Part shown: piece by piece, positions 44,886-57,257 of the stretch | Layout: each line of letters opens with the position of its first letter | How positions within the stretch are numbered: position 1 is the first letter of the stretch | DNA from: CAXXOK01 sp035353615 | GTDB lineage: Bacteria > Bacillota > Clostridia > Christensenellales > Aristaeellaceae | Reading direction: 5' to 3' | NCBI GenBank assembly: GCA_035353615.1 | Contig: DAOPZY010000003.1 | Coordinates: 62,001-126,000 of the forward strand | DNA length: 64,000 bases | Made by a program: the position numbers and the translations under genes | The notes under the pieces: generated by a model | What the model was told of the DNA's origin: nothing | Databases searched by the model: none | The model's input: only the letters and a program-made list of their open reading frames with translations

Positions 44886-45377
44886 TTGCGTATCCTGAAA
44901 GCTGTCATGATCGTGATGATCGCGCTGGTGGTGTTGACGCTTGCGCTGGTCGGGTATTTTTTCGCAACGGCCAAGGTGAGCATCGCGGCCTACAACGCGC
45001 AGGGGGTACCGGCGACCGAGCGCGCCGATCAGTTTGAACAGATCAAACAGCAGGTGGCCCAGAAGGCGTTTCAGGGTACGCTGTTCCAAACCGGAGCGCT
45101 GGGCAATGCCGACCAGTACGCGCTGATTACCTACACCCTGCGCCTAAGCAACCAATGCCTGGTGCCGGTAGATATGATCGAGGTTCAGGTGGTGCCTGAT
45201 CCCAAGGATATTTTGCAAATTGGCGACCTGAGCGTCCACTCGCTGGACGCAAAAACGCAGGGGGATATCACCGCCACGATTTTGACGGCGAAGGATAGCA
45301 ACTCCATCCGTGAAATCATTGTGACCTATTATGTCTGGGGGGTCAGTTTTTCCATTCGGGAAACCTATGGCGGCTGA
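44886..45377 (+). CDS. Single-pass membrane protein of the motor operon, unknown function
   Basis: A 163-residue protein with one N-terminal membrane segment (MIVMIALVVLTLALVGYFF) and an extracytoplasmic beta-rich domain (residues about 35-163). No known family is recognised. The start is TTG at 44886, supported by GGGGAGG eight bases upstream and the lack of an earlier ATG. Only 24 bases separate it from the MotB-like gene, so it probably belongs to the same complex. Being outside the membrane it could touch the OmpA-like domain or the wall. Confidence 0.7.
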   Translation: MRILKAVMIVMIALVVLTLALVGYFFATAKVSIAAYNAQGVPATERADQFEQIKQQVAQKAFQGTLFQTGALGNADQYALITYTLRLSNQCLVPVDMIEVQVVPDPKDILQIGDLSVHSLDAKTQGDITATILTAKDSNSIREIIVTYYVWGVSFSIRETYGG

Positions 45378-45400
45378 TCCGTGACTTTCAGGGGAAAAAC

Positions 45401-45865
45401 CCTCCGCCGCAGCGGAACCGGGTCAAGGGCGAAGCCCTTGTCGGGGCGCAGGGGTGAAACCCTTGCCGGGATTTGGGGTGGAACCCCAATCCCCACGCCG
45501 CAGCGTATCACCAACAAGCGAGCGAACAGCCCGCAGGGCTCAGACTGATGAAACCCCTCGCCGCAGCGAAACCGGGTCAAGGGCGAAGCCCTTGTCGGGG
45601 TGCAGGGGTGAAACCCTTGCCGGGATTTGGGGTGGAACCCCAATCCCCACGCCGCAGCGTATCACCAACAAGCGAGCGAACAGCCCGCAGGGCTCAGACT
45701 GATGAAACCCCTCGCCGCAGCGAAACCGGGTCAAGGGCGAAACCCTTGTCGGGGTGCAGGGGTGAAACCCTTGCCGGGATTTGGGGTGGAACCCTAAATC
45801 CCCACGCCGCAGCGTATCACCAATAAGCGAGCGAACAGCCCGTAGGGCTATGAGGCGAGCGGCGA
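45401..45865 (+). repeat. Three tandem copies of a 154-bp repeat
   Basis: Units begin with CCGCAGCGRAACCGGGTCAA at 45407, 45561 and 45715, an exact 154-base period. Copies differ at only a few positions, and the third ends with ATGAGGCGAGCGGC at 45862 instead of leading into another unit. Each unit has internal hairpins (AAGGGCGAAGCCCTT, GGGTGAAACCC, GGGGTGGAACCCC). The open frames crossing it have no ribosome site and are low-complexity, so I treat it as non-coding. Confidence 0.9.
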
Positions 45866-45888
45866 TAACCGCCTGCCTGTGTTTTTTC
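45851..45888 (+). terminator. Possible terminator of the motor operon
   Basis: AGGC-GAGCGG pairs imperfectly with CCGCCTGCC around CGATAA, followed by TGTGTTTTTTC on the plus strand. It lies at the end of the last 154-bp unit. Confidence 0.45.
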
Positions 45889-45893
45889 AACTA

Positions 45894-45936
45894 GAAAAAG
45901 CAGCACCCCCCGCGCTTACGGCGCGGGGGGTGCTGC
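45894..45936 (-). terminator. Terminator of the RNase J gene
   Basis: A perfect 16-bp GC-rich stem, 45900-45915 with 45921-45936, has a five-base loop. On the minus strand it is followed by TTTTTCTAG. Confidence 0.85.
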
Positions 45937-46066
45937 CTGTAATCAATCCGTGGCCGGAGGTCTGCACGCCAGAATGGGCAAGCATACGGCAGTCGCCCCG
46001 GGGTTTCGCTTTCAGCCCCTGCGGGTGTTTCCGGTTTAGCCCCGACTTTTGACGGTTCAGGGAGCG

Positions 46067-47734
46067 TTAAATTTCCATGATGATGGGCAGCACCATCGGG
46101 TTGCGCTTGATTTTATCAAAGATGTACCGGTGCAACTCGTCCTTGATGCGGTTTTTCATGTTTTGCCACTCGCTGCCGTCGATGCGGCCGTAGCTCATGA
46201 TGATATTGCGCGCAAGGTCGCGGCTGCTTTCGATGATATCCTCGTTCTCCCGCACATACACAAACCCGCGGCTGATGATATCCGGCCCGCTGACCAGTGT
46301 GCCGTTGTCCCGGTCGATGGCCATCACCACGATAATCAGGCCGTCCTGACTCAAATGCTTGCGGTCGCGCAGCACAACGTTGCCAACGTCGCCGATGCCG
46401 AGGCCGTCCACCAGCACGCCGCCGGTGGGCACAACGCCGGTGATGGCCAGGCTGCCGGGGGCCATCTCAATCACCTGACCGATTTCCGGAATCACAATAT
46501 TCTGGCTGGGCATGCCGAGGCTTTCCGCCAGCTCCGCGTGCTGCCAAAGCTTGCTGTACTCGCCGTGGTAAGGGATGAAGTACTGGGGCTTCACCAGCAC
46601 GTGCAGCAGCTTGATTTCTTCCTGACAGGCGTGGCCGGAAACGTGCACCTCGGCGATTTGCCCGTAAATGACGTTCGCGCCGCACCGGTACAGCTGGTTA
46701 ATGACGCGGCTGATCGGCTTTTCGTTGCCCGGGATGGGGTTGGCGGAGATAATGACCATATCGGTCGGCTTAATTTGCAGCTTGCGGTGCTCGCCGTAGG
46801 CCATGCGGGTCAGCCCGGCCATAGCCTCGCCCTGACTGCCGGTTGTGACCACGAGGATTTCCTCGTCGGGGTAATTATCGATATCGTCGATATCCACAAT
46901 GCTTTCTTCCGGTATGTTCAGCTCGCCGATGGACATGGCCACGCGGGAAACGTTAACCATGCTGCGCCCGATAAAGCACACCTTGCGCCCAAACATCGCC
47001 GCGCTGTCCACCACCATTTGCACGCGGTGGATGTTGCTTGCAAACATCGCGACAATCACGCGGCCCTTCGCCTGCTGAAAGGTGTCGATGAAGGTTTGCC
47101 CGATCTTGGTTTCGCTCATGGTGTGGCCTTTGCGTTCAATGTTGGTGGATTCGCAAAGGAATGCAAGCACGCCATTTTTACCGATGGTCGCAAATTCCGC
47201 AAGATCGGTCACTTCGCCGTCGATGGGGGTGTAATCGATCTTGAAATCGCCGCTCACCACAAGCGTGCCGGCGGGGCTGGTGATGGCCAGCGAAACGGAG
47301 CCAGCGATTGAGTGGTTAACATGGATGAATTTGACGGTAAAGCACCCGAGCTTGATTTCGTCGCCGGGTTTGACCACGTTGAGCTGAATGCCGGAGATCC
47401 GGTGCTCCTTCAGCTTCAGGTCCACCAGCGCCAGCGTGAGCTTTGTGCCGTACAGGGGCATGGGCACCTGACGCAGCACGTACGGCGTTGCGCCGATATG
47501 GTCCTCGTGGCCGTGCGTAAGCAGCATGCCGCGAATGCGATCTTTATTTTTAATCAGATAGGTTACATCGGGGATCACCAGGTCTACGCCGAGCATATCC
47601 GCCTCGGGGAAGATGGAACCGCAGTCCACCACAAGAATATCATCCCCACATTCCACTACGGTGATATTCTTGCCGAACTCGTCCACGCCGCCCAGGGGGA
47701 TGATACGCAGCTTAGGCTGTTCGATTTCTGTCAT
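46067..47734 (-). CDS. rnj: Ribonuclease J
   Basis: RNase J is the metallo-beta-lactamase/beta-CASP nuclease that performs 5'-3' exonuclease and endonuclease steps of mRNA decay and rRNA processing. The 555-residue protein has the zinc motif LLTHGHEDHIGATPY near residue 70, SGDFKID near 162 and the beta-CASP residues in later motifs such as VHVSGHACQEE and FIPYHGEYSKL. The C-terminal domain follows from about residue 450. AAAGGAGG precedes the ATG at 47734. It has its own terminator and a probable extended -10 promoter, and no neighbour is clearly co-transcribed. Confidence 0.96.
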   Translation of the reverse strand: MTEIEQPKLRIIPLGGVDEFGKNITVVECGDDILVVDCGSIFPEADMLGVDLVIPDVTYLIKNKDRIRGMLLTHGHEDHIGATPYVLRQVPMPLYGTKLTLALVDLKLKEHRISGIQLNVVKPGDEIKLGCFTVKFIHVNHSIAGSVSLAITSPAGTLVVSGDFKIDYTPIDGEVTDLAEFATIGKNGVLAFLCESTNIERKGHTMSETKIGQTFIDTFQQAKGRVIVAMFASNIHRVQMVVDSAAMFGRKVCFIGRSMVNVSRVAMSIGELNIPEESIVDIDDIDNYPDEEILVVTTGSQGEAMAGLTRMAYGEHRKLQIKPTDMVIISANPIPGNEKPISRVINQLYRCGANVIYGQIAEVHVSGHACQEEIKLLHVLVKPQYFIPYHGEYSKLWQHAELAESLGMPSQNIVIPEIGQVIEMAPGSLAITGVVPTGGVLVDGLGIGDVGNVVLRDRKHLSQDGLIIVVMAIDRDNGTLVSGPDIISRGFVYVRENEDIIESSRDLARNIIMSYGRIDGSEWQNMKNRIKDELHRYIFDKIKRNPMVLPIIMEI

Positions 47735-48329
47735 TCGGGAACCTCCTTTAATCAATGGCGACGCAAAGCGACGCACAGCGTTGGGCTACCTAACCGTGAA
47801 AAAGCGTTGGGAACGCTTTTCTTGAGCGAAAGCCATTCGGATATAGGACAGTAGCGGCACAATGTGCCGGAAATCATACCTGACGGGCGACTTTGCAAAA
47901 AAATGCACTTTTCGCACGCTTTTGGCTAACGATCCCAATAACAAGCGTAGTATACCATAAACACAGACGCTTGAACAGAGCCGCCGGATTTTGTTCGCCT
48001 GCGCCCTTTCCGCTCCGTTATTCACAAAAAATGAGACGCAGTAAGCGTTTGAAACAGTTTGATGGTTCTGCTGGCAGAAACATCGACAAACCTTACCGTC
48101 GGCCGCCCGATTGGCTGTGAAATGGCGTTTGGGTACAACAAAACCGCTTTCCTGAACCTCATTGTTCAGAAAGCTTCAGGCGCGCGCGTTGCGCCTAACT
48201 GGCAGAAAGGATACATCGGAAACGCGGGTTCCCGTTGCACTGGCATGTGGGAAAAACGGGTTTCGGTAAGGCGTGCGGAGGGCAAACCGTCCCCGGCCTT
48301 CAAGACGCCATGAGGCAAGCCCGGGGCGA
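47735..48329. other. Intergenic region with the probable RNase J promoter
   Basis: On the minus strand an extended -10, TGGTATACT, occurs with TATACT at 47954-47949, and no strong -35. This gives a leader of about 200 bases before the RNase J start, where 5'-end-dependent autoregulation could act. The remainder (48000-48329) holds a small CTGAAC/GTTCAG hairpin near 48152 and no credible gene. Confidence 0.55.
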
Positions 48330-48770
48330 TTATTCCACAGAACAGCCGATATCCTCCGTCGTGGGTTTTTCATCGAACACAGCGGTTACGCGGGGCGTCC
48401 ATTCCGGCCGACCGGAAATGCTGCGGTTCACCAGCCACAGGATGCCGGCGGAAACCGTCAGCCCCGCGACCGCGCCCAACAGGGTTACGCCGTCGCTGCC
48501 GCCGCCCAAAAACCAACCGGAGGCAATTCCGGCCAGCAGACCGATCAGCGGAATCACATAGGCAATGGCGGTCGCTTCCAAAAAACGCCCTTCGGGCAGC
48601 TCTACGCGCACCCAATCGCCAACCTTGCAAACAGCTTTCAGCGTGACGGTGCCGGTTTGCGCCAGCGACCCGCACGCGCCGCACTTGGCGCACGCTTCCG
48701 GACGCGAAAACTTGATGGCCGCCAACTGCTTTGCTTCATTATACTCATAAACCTGACCGAATTTCGTCAT
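48330..48770 (-). CDS. RseC/MucC-like membrane protein
   Basis: A 146-residue protein of the SoxR-reducing system RseC family. The cytoplasmic N-terminal part has the cysteine cluster ACAKCGACG near residue 27, a likely iron-sulphur or metal site. Two membrane segments follow (AYVIPLIGLLAGIASGWFLG and TLLGAVAGLTVSAGILWLV). In Clostridia such genes accompany Rnf-type complexes, but none is visible here. It is divergent from rpoB. The ribosome site AGGGG is about twelve bases before the ATG and therefore weak. Confidence 0.85.
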   Translation of the reverse strand: MTKFGQVYEYNEAKQLAAIKFSRPEACAKCGACGSLAQTGTVTLKAVCKVGDWVRVELPEGRFLEATAIAYVIPLIGLLAGIASGWFLGGGSDGVTLLGAVAGLTVSAGILWLVNRSISGRPEWTPRVTAVFDEKPTTEDIGCSVE

Positions 48771-48856
48771 TTTTTATATTTCCCCTCGCAAATGGTAACG
48801 GAACCTCCCGGTTACAGGGCGGTGATAAAACCCTTGCCTAAAAGTTGGCGCAGAGC

Positions 48857-48885
48857 TTGACACCGGTAACCACAAGTGCTAAAAT
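48857..48885 (+). promoter_or_regulatory. Promoter of rpoB-rpoC
   Basis: TTGACA (48857-48862), a 17-base spacer and TAAAAT (48880-48885). The leader to the rpoB ATG is about 150 bases. The ribosomal protein genes rplJ and rplL, usual neighbours of rpoB, are not upstream. Confidence 0.8.
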
Positions 48886-49044
48886 ATAAACTTGCATCAG
48901 TATCGTTACTATGCGGAGCCATGCCTGCCCGTTAATCAGTATTGTACATGCTGTGCGGGAAAAAATCAACAGGAACTTTCTTGTTGCCGGCATACGGCGC
49001 GCCCGGTGCGATGCGCTGCGAGAACATAAGGGGTGATAGCATAT

Positions 49045-52000
49045 ATGGTGCATGAGGTTCAAATGGGGAAGCTGAGGAAGCGCATGAGCTTCTCGCGCAT
49101 CGACGAAGTGTTGGACATGCCCGATCTGATCGAGGTGCAGAAGAACAGCTACAAGCGTTTTCTGGAGGAAGACCTCCGCGAGGTGCTTGCCGACGTTTCG
49201 CCGATCACCGACTACACCGATAATCTGGTGTTGGAGTTTGTTGATTATTCGCTCGACGAACCCAAGAACAGCGTGGAACGTTGCAAAGAACGTGACATGA
49301 CGTACGCGGCGCCTCTGAAGGTGTTCGCGCGCCTGAAGAACCGCGAAACGGGAGAAATTAAGGAATCTGACGTTTTTATGGGGGATTTCCCCCTCATGAC
49401 TGAGCACGGCACCTTCATCATCAACGGTGCGGAGCGCGTCATTGTGAGCCAGCTGGTCCGTTCGCCCGGCGTGTACTACGGCGATGCGATCGACAAAGCC
49501 GGCAAGCACCTGTTTTCCACGACCGTGATCCCCAACCGCGGCGCTTGGCTGGAATATGAAACCGACTCCAACGATGTGCTGTGGGTGCGGATTGACCGCG
49601 CGCGTAAACTGCCCATCACGGTAATCCTGCGCGCGCTTGGCTACGGCACCGACGCCGAGATTGTGGATCTGTTGGGCGAGGATGAGCGCCTGATGGCTAC
49701 CCTCCAACGCGGCGACAACGCCCAAAGCCAGGAGGACGGCCTGATTGAAATTTACAAACGCCAGAAGCCGGGCGAGCCGCCGACACGCGACAGCGCCCAG
49801 AGCCTGCTCAACTCGCTGTTTTTTGACCCCAAGCGCTACGATCTGATGCGCGTGGGCCGCTATAAGTTTAATAAAAAGCTTTCGCTGGCAACCCGTATTC
49901 AGGGGCACACAGCCGCGGAGGACATTGTCGATCCCCAAACCGGCGAAGTGTTTGTGAAAGCCGGCGAAAAAATCGAAAAGGAAACCGCGCGCGATATCCA
50001 GAACAGCGGGATCAACGCCGTCAACATCCGCATTGACGACCATGTGCACAAAATTGTGGGCAACCACTTTGTGGACGCCAAACAGTACCTGCCCTTTGAC
50101 CCCAAGGAGTGCGGCGTGCTGGAAATGGTGCATTACCCGACGCTGCAAACCGTGCTCGCCTCCTGCGGCAAGGAAGAAGCGCAGATTCGTCAGGCGATCA
50201 CGGACAATGTGCATAACCTTGCGCCCAAGCACATCCTGACCGACGATATCGTCGCCTCCATCAGCTATCTGCTGGGCTTGCCCTACGGCGTGGGCACGAG
50301 CGATGATATTGACCATCTGGGCAACCGCCGCCTGCGCCGCGTGGGCGAGCTGCTGCAAAACCAGATCCGCATCGGCCTGAGCCGTCTGGAGCGCGTGGTG
50401 CGCGAGCGCATGGCCATTCAGGACGCCAATGACGTGCGCCCCGGCGAGCTGATTAACATCCGCCCCGTAAGCGCCGCCATTAAGGAGTTCTTTGGCTCCT
50501 CGCAGCTTTCGCAGTTCATGGATCAGCCTAACCCGCTGGCGGAACTGACCAACAAGCGCCGCCTGTCCGCCCTTGGTCCCGGCGGCTTAAACCGCGACCG
50601 CGCCTCGTTTGAGGTTCGCGACGTGCATTACAGCCATTACGCCCGCATTTGCCCCATTGAAACGCCTGAAGGCCCCAACATCGGCCTGATCGGCTCTCTG
50701 GCCACGTATGCGCGCATCAACGAATACGGCTTTATCGAAGCGCCCTACCGCCGTGTGGATAAAAAAACCCACCGCGTCACGGACGATATTGTGTACATGA
50801 CCGCCGACGAGGAGGACTTTTACAAGGTCGCGCAGGCGAACGAACCGCTCAACGCGGACGGTTCCTTTGTGCATGACCGCGTAACGGTGCGCGACAAGGC
50901 GGAGATTATCGAAGTGCCGCTGGAGCAGGTGGACTACATCGACGTAAGCCCCCGTCAGGTGGTATCCGTCGCAACCGCGATGATCCCCTTCCTTGAAAAC
51001 GACGATGCCAACCGCGCGCTGATGGGTTCCAACATGCAGCGCCAGGCGGTGCCGCTGCTTGTGCCCGAAGCGCCCATCATCGGCACCGGCATGGAGTTTA
51101 AGGCGGCGCAGGATAGCGGCGCGGTGGTGCTGTGCAAAGAGAACGGCTACGTTGAAAAGGTATCCGGCGACGAGGTTGTGGTGATGGACGCCCACAAGGA
51201 GCGCCACCGCTATCACCTGCAAAAGTTTGCCCGCAGCAACCAGGGCACCTGCATTAACCAGCGGCCGCGCGTCAAGGTGGGCCAGCCGATTGAAAAGGGC
51301 GATCTGATTGCCGACGGCCCTTCCACCGAGATGGGCGAAATCGGCCTCGGCCGCAATGTGCTGATCGGGTTTATGACCTGGGAAGGCTACAATTACGAAG
51401 ACGCCGTGCTCATCAGCGAGCGGCTGGTGAAGGAAGATTACTATACCTCAATCCACATTGAGGAATTTGAATCCGAAGCCCGCGAAACCAAGCTGGGGCC
51501 GGAGGAGATCACCCGCGATATCCCCAACATCGGCGACGACGCGGTGAAGGATCTGGACGAGTTTGGCATTGTGCGCATCGGCGCGGAAGTGCATGCCGGC
51601 GATATTCTGGTTGGCAAAGTGACGCCCAAGGGCGAAACGGACCTGACCGCGGAAGAACGCCTGCTGCGCGCCATCTTTGGCGAAAAGGCACGCGAGGTAC
51701 GCGACACCTCGCTGCGCGTGCCCCACGGCGAAGGCGGCATCGTGGTGGATGTGAAGCTTTTCACCCGCGAAAACAAGGACGAACTCAGCCCCGGTGTAAA
51801 CGAGATGGTGCGCGTGTACATCGCTCAGAAGCGCAAAATCAGCGTCGGCGACAAAATGGCCGGCCGCCACGGCAACAAAGGCGTTGTGTCGCGCATCCTG
51901 CGCGAGGAGGACATGCCTTTCATGCCGGACGGAACGCCCCTGCAGATTGTGCTTAACCCGATGGGCGTGCCTTCCCGTATGAACATCGGCCAGGTGCTGG

Positions 52001-52782
52001 AAGTTCACTTGGGCATGGCCGCGCGCGCGCTGGGCTGGCATGTGGCAACGCCGGTGTTTGACGGCGCGACCTTCGAAGAAATTAAAGACTGCCTCGTCAA
52101 AGCGGGCAAGGACCCGGACGGCAAAACCATGCTGTATGACGGCCGCACCGGCGACCCCTTTGAAAACCGCGTAACGGTGGGCATCATGTACTTCCTCAAG
52201 CTGCACCATCTGGTAGACGACAAGATGCACGCGCGCTCCGTCGGCCCCTACTCGCTGGTTACGCAGCAGCCTCTGGGCGGCAAGGCGCAGTTTGGCGGCC
52301 AGCGCTTCGGCGAAATGGAAGTGTGGGCGCTGGAAGCGTACGGCGCGGCCAACACCCTGCAGGAAATCCTGACCGTCAAATCCGACGATATCGTAGGCCG
52401 CGTGAAAACCTACGAGGCCATTGTCAAGGGCACCAACATCCCCGCGCCGGGCGTGCCGGAAAGCTTCAAAGTGCTGCTCAAGGAATTGCAGTCGCTGGCG
52501 TTGGACATCCGCGTGCTGGATACGGAGAAAAACGAGATCATCATCCGCGAGCTGGACGACGACGACATGGACGAAACGCCGACGACCGACCGCTTCGAGC
52601 TTGAAGAGGATGTAGAAGAAACCACGGGCGAAGAACCGCACGCCGATACCGATGACGAAGCGCTGGACGTGGACTTCAACCTTGAAGATGACGATCTGGA
52701 CGATTTCAACATGGATTTGGGCGACGATCTGGGGATCGACCTGGACAGCGACGCGGGCGAACCGAAAAACGACGACGAGTAA
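49045..52782 (+). CDS. rpoB: DNA-directed RNA polymerase subunit beta
   Basis: RpoB forms one jaw and much of the catalytic channel of RNA polymerase. The 1245-residue protein has the rifampicin-region motif FFGSSQLSQFMDQPNPLAELTNKRRLSALGPGG near residues 475-510, GPNIGLIGSLATYA, and the basic GDKMAGRHGNKGVVS stretch near 936. The conserved end is followed by a strongly acidic tail of about 60 residues (EEDVEETTGEEP to the C-terminus), longer than usual. The start is uncertain. ATG at 49045 (MVHEVQMGKL) lies eleven bases after AAGGGG. ATG at 49063 is an alternative. Confidence 0.96.
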   Translation: MVHEVQMGKLRKRMSFSRIDEVLDMPDLIEVQKNSYKRFLEEDLREVLADVSPITDYTDNLVLEFVDYSLDEPKNSVERCKERDMTYAAPLKVFARLKNRETGEIKESDVFMGDFPLMTEHGTFIINGAERVIVSQLVRSPGVYYGDAIDKAGKHLFSTTVIPNRGAWLEYETDSNDVLWVRIDRARKLPITVILRALGYGTDAEIVDLLGEDERLMATLQRGDNAQSQEDGLIEIYKRQKPGEPPTRDSAQSLLNSLFFDPKRYDLMRVGRYKFNKKLSLATRIQGHTAAEDIVDPQTGEVFVKAGEKIEKETARDIQNSGINAVNIRIDDHVHKIVGNHFVDAKQYLPFDPKECGVLEMVHYPTLQTVLASCGKEEAQIRQAITDNVHNLAPKHILTDDIVASISYLLGLPYGVGTSDDIDHLGNRRLRRVGELLQNQIRIGLSRLERVVRERMAIQDANDVRPGELINIRPVSAAIKEFFGSSQLSQFMDQPNPLAELTNKRRLSALGPGGLNRDRASFEVRDVHYSHYARICPIETPEGPNIGLIGSLATYARINEYGFIEAPYRRVDKKTHRVTDDIVYMTADEEDFYKVAQANEPLNADGSFVHDRVTVRDKAEIIEVPLEQVDYIDVSPRQVVSVATAMIPFLENDDANRALMGSNMQRQAVPLLVPEAPIIGTGMEFKAAQDSGAVVLCKENGYVEKVSGDEVVVMDAHKERHRYHLQKFARSNQGTCINQRPRVKVGQPIEKGDLIADGPSTEMGEIGLGRNVLIGFMTWEGYNYEDAVLISERLVKEDYYTSIHIEEFESEARETKLGPEEITRDIPNIGDDAVKDLDEFGIVRIGAEVHAGDILVGKVTPKGETDLTAEERLLRAIFGEKAREVRDTSLRVPHGEGGIVVDVKLFTRENKDELSPGVNEMVRVYIAQKRKISVGDKMAGRHGNKGVVSRILREEDMPFMPDGTPLQIVLNPMGVPSRMNIGQVLEVHLGMAARALGWHVATPVFDGATFEEIKDCLVKAGKDPDGKTMLYDGRTGDPFENRVTVGIMYFLKLHHLVDDKMHARSVGPYSLVTQQPLGGKAQFGGQRFGEMEVWALEAYGAANTLQEILTVKSDDIVGRVKTYEAIVKGTNIPAPGVPESFKVLLKELQSLALDIRVLDTEKNEIIIRELDDDDMDETPTTDRFELEEDVEETTGEEPHADTDDEALDVDFNLEDDDLDDFNMDLGDDLGIDLDSDAGEPKNDDE

Positions 52783-52990
52783 ACGGCGGAGCCTTTGGTC
52801 CTTCGCGTAAAGGCGGAACGCCCGCGAGGGCCAAAGGCGCGCCCCAATCCGGTTACCCGAGGCAGACGCTTTGGGGCAACCACCGCATATGTTCAAATCT
52901 TCCCCGTTCACCGCTTGCCAAGCCCAAGCCGGGCCGCGCGGCGGTAAGGGGGTCAGGGGCACAGCCCTTGCCCGAAAGGAGTGGCCATAC
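52783..52990. other. rpoB-rpoC spacer
   Basis: A 208-base GC-rich gap with no gene. A segment near 52945-52975 (GGGTCAGGGGCACAGCCCTTG) resembles the GGGTCAAGGGCGAAGCCCTT portion of the dispersed 154-bp repeat, so it may be a decayed partial copy. The end carries AAAGGAG, the rpoC ribosome site. Confidence 0.5.
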
Positions 52991-56566
<3,576 letters not shown>

Positions 56567-56579
56567 ATCACATGCAGTT

Positions 56580-56613
56580 GCCGGCGGAAGGAGCGATTCC
56601 TTTCGCCGGTTTT
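56580..56613 (+). terminator. Terminator of the rpoB-rpoC operon
   Basis: CCGGCG-GAAGGA (56581-56592) pairs with TTCCTTT-CGCCGG around GCGA, followed by TTTT. It lies 15 bases after the rpoC stop and just before the acetyltransferase gene. Confidence 0.75.
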
Positions 56614-56626
56614 GATCGGGGGCATT

Positions 56627-57130
56627 ATGCAAAACGTGACGATGCGGCCCGCGACGGCCGAGGATATGGAAACAGTCTTTGCCATTTACCGTGACGCGGT
56701 AGCGGATATGAATGCCCGCTCCATTCCTCAGTGGGATGAGATTTACCCCACGCCCGCCCTGCTGCGGGAGGACTTGGCCAAGGGAGAACTGTATGTGGGG
56801 CAAACTGAAGTAGGCGTAGTGGGGGCGGTTGTGCTCAACGAGCGTTGCGACCCGGCGTATGGGAACGGTCAGTGGGAGGGGCAAGGCCCTGCCGTGATTG
56901 TACACCGGCTGTGCATTTCCCCATCGGCGCAGGGTTGCGGGGCAGGCCGGGGGTTGATGGGCGCGGTGGAAGCCTGGGCGCGAGAGCGCGGTTACCGGGA
57001 TATCCGGTTGGACGCTTTTTCCCTGAACCCTCAGGCGTTGCGCATGTACGACCGACTTGGCTACGCGAAACGGGGCGAGGCCGTTTGGCGCAAAGGACTG
57101 TTTTACTTAATGGAAAAACGGATCGGGTAG
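56627..57130 (+). CDS. GNAT-family N-acetyltransferase
   Basis: A 167-residue acetyl-CoA-dependent acetyltransferase of unknown substrate. It has TMRPATAEDMETVFAIY at the first strand and helix, the acetyl-CoA binding segment VHRLCISPSAQGCGAGRGLM near residues 91-110 (R/Q-x2-G-x-G/A) and the DAFSLNPQALRMYDRLGY ending typical of the fold. The ATG at 56627 follows GGGGGC closely. It lies just behind the rpoC terminator, so expression may depend on read-through. Confidence 0.88.
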   Translation: MQNVTMRPATAEDMETVFAIYRDAVADMNARSIPQWDEIYPTPALLREDLAKGELYVGQTEVGVVGAVVLNERCDPAYGNGQWEGQGPAVIVHRLCISPSAQGCGAGRGLMGAVEAWARERGYRDIRLDAFSLNPQALRMYDRLGYAKRGEAVWRKGLFYLMEKRIG

Positions 57131-57171
57131 CGCGAGGCTGAAAATGCGCGATCCGTTGGCGAAAAAAGGCT

Positions 57172-57227
57172 GAATTAAAAGCGGGAACCCAAGGAGCCAA
57201 AAGCTTCACGGGTTCCCGCTTTGTTTC
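57172..57227. terminator. Bidirectional terminator between the acetyltransferase and WG-repeat genes
   Basis: GCGGGAACCC (57181-57190) pairs with GGGTTCCCGC (57210-57219). T-rich sequence follows on the plus strand (TTTGTTTC) and on the minus strand (TTTTAATTC). The two genes converge here. Confidence 0.8.
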
Positions 57228-57257
57228 ATTTGTTTGAGCGATGGGCGGCGTTACGGT

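Noticed and set aside
42485..45377. Complete Zorya system
   Set aside because: Only ZorA- and ZorB-like proteins are present. The third gene is a small single-pass protein, not a ZorC, ZorD helicase or ZorE nuclease.
45401..45865. CRISPR array
   Set aside because: Units are 154 bases long and nearly identical throughout, with no short repeat and variable spacer pattern, and no cas genes are present.
45454..45890. Open frames through the 154-bp repeats, coding for repeated RRSVSPTSERTARRA-like peptides
   Set aside because: No ribosome site, several frames and both strands are open alike, and dispersed copies elsewhere are broken. The DNA repeat explains them.
48000..48329. Small gene or tRNA between the RNase J promoter and the RseC-like gene
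   Set aside because: No cloverleaf could be found, and the short open frames have neither ribosome sites nor family features.
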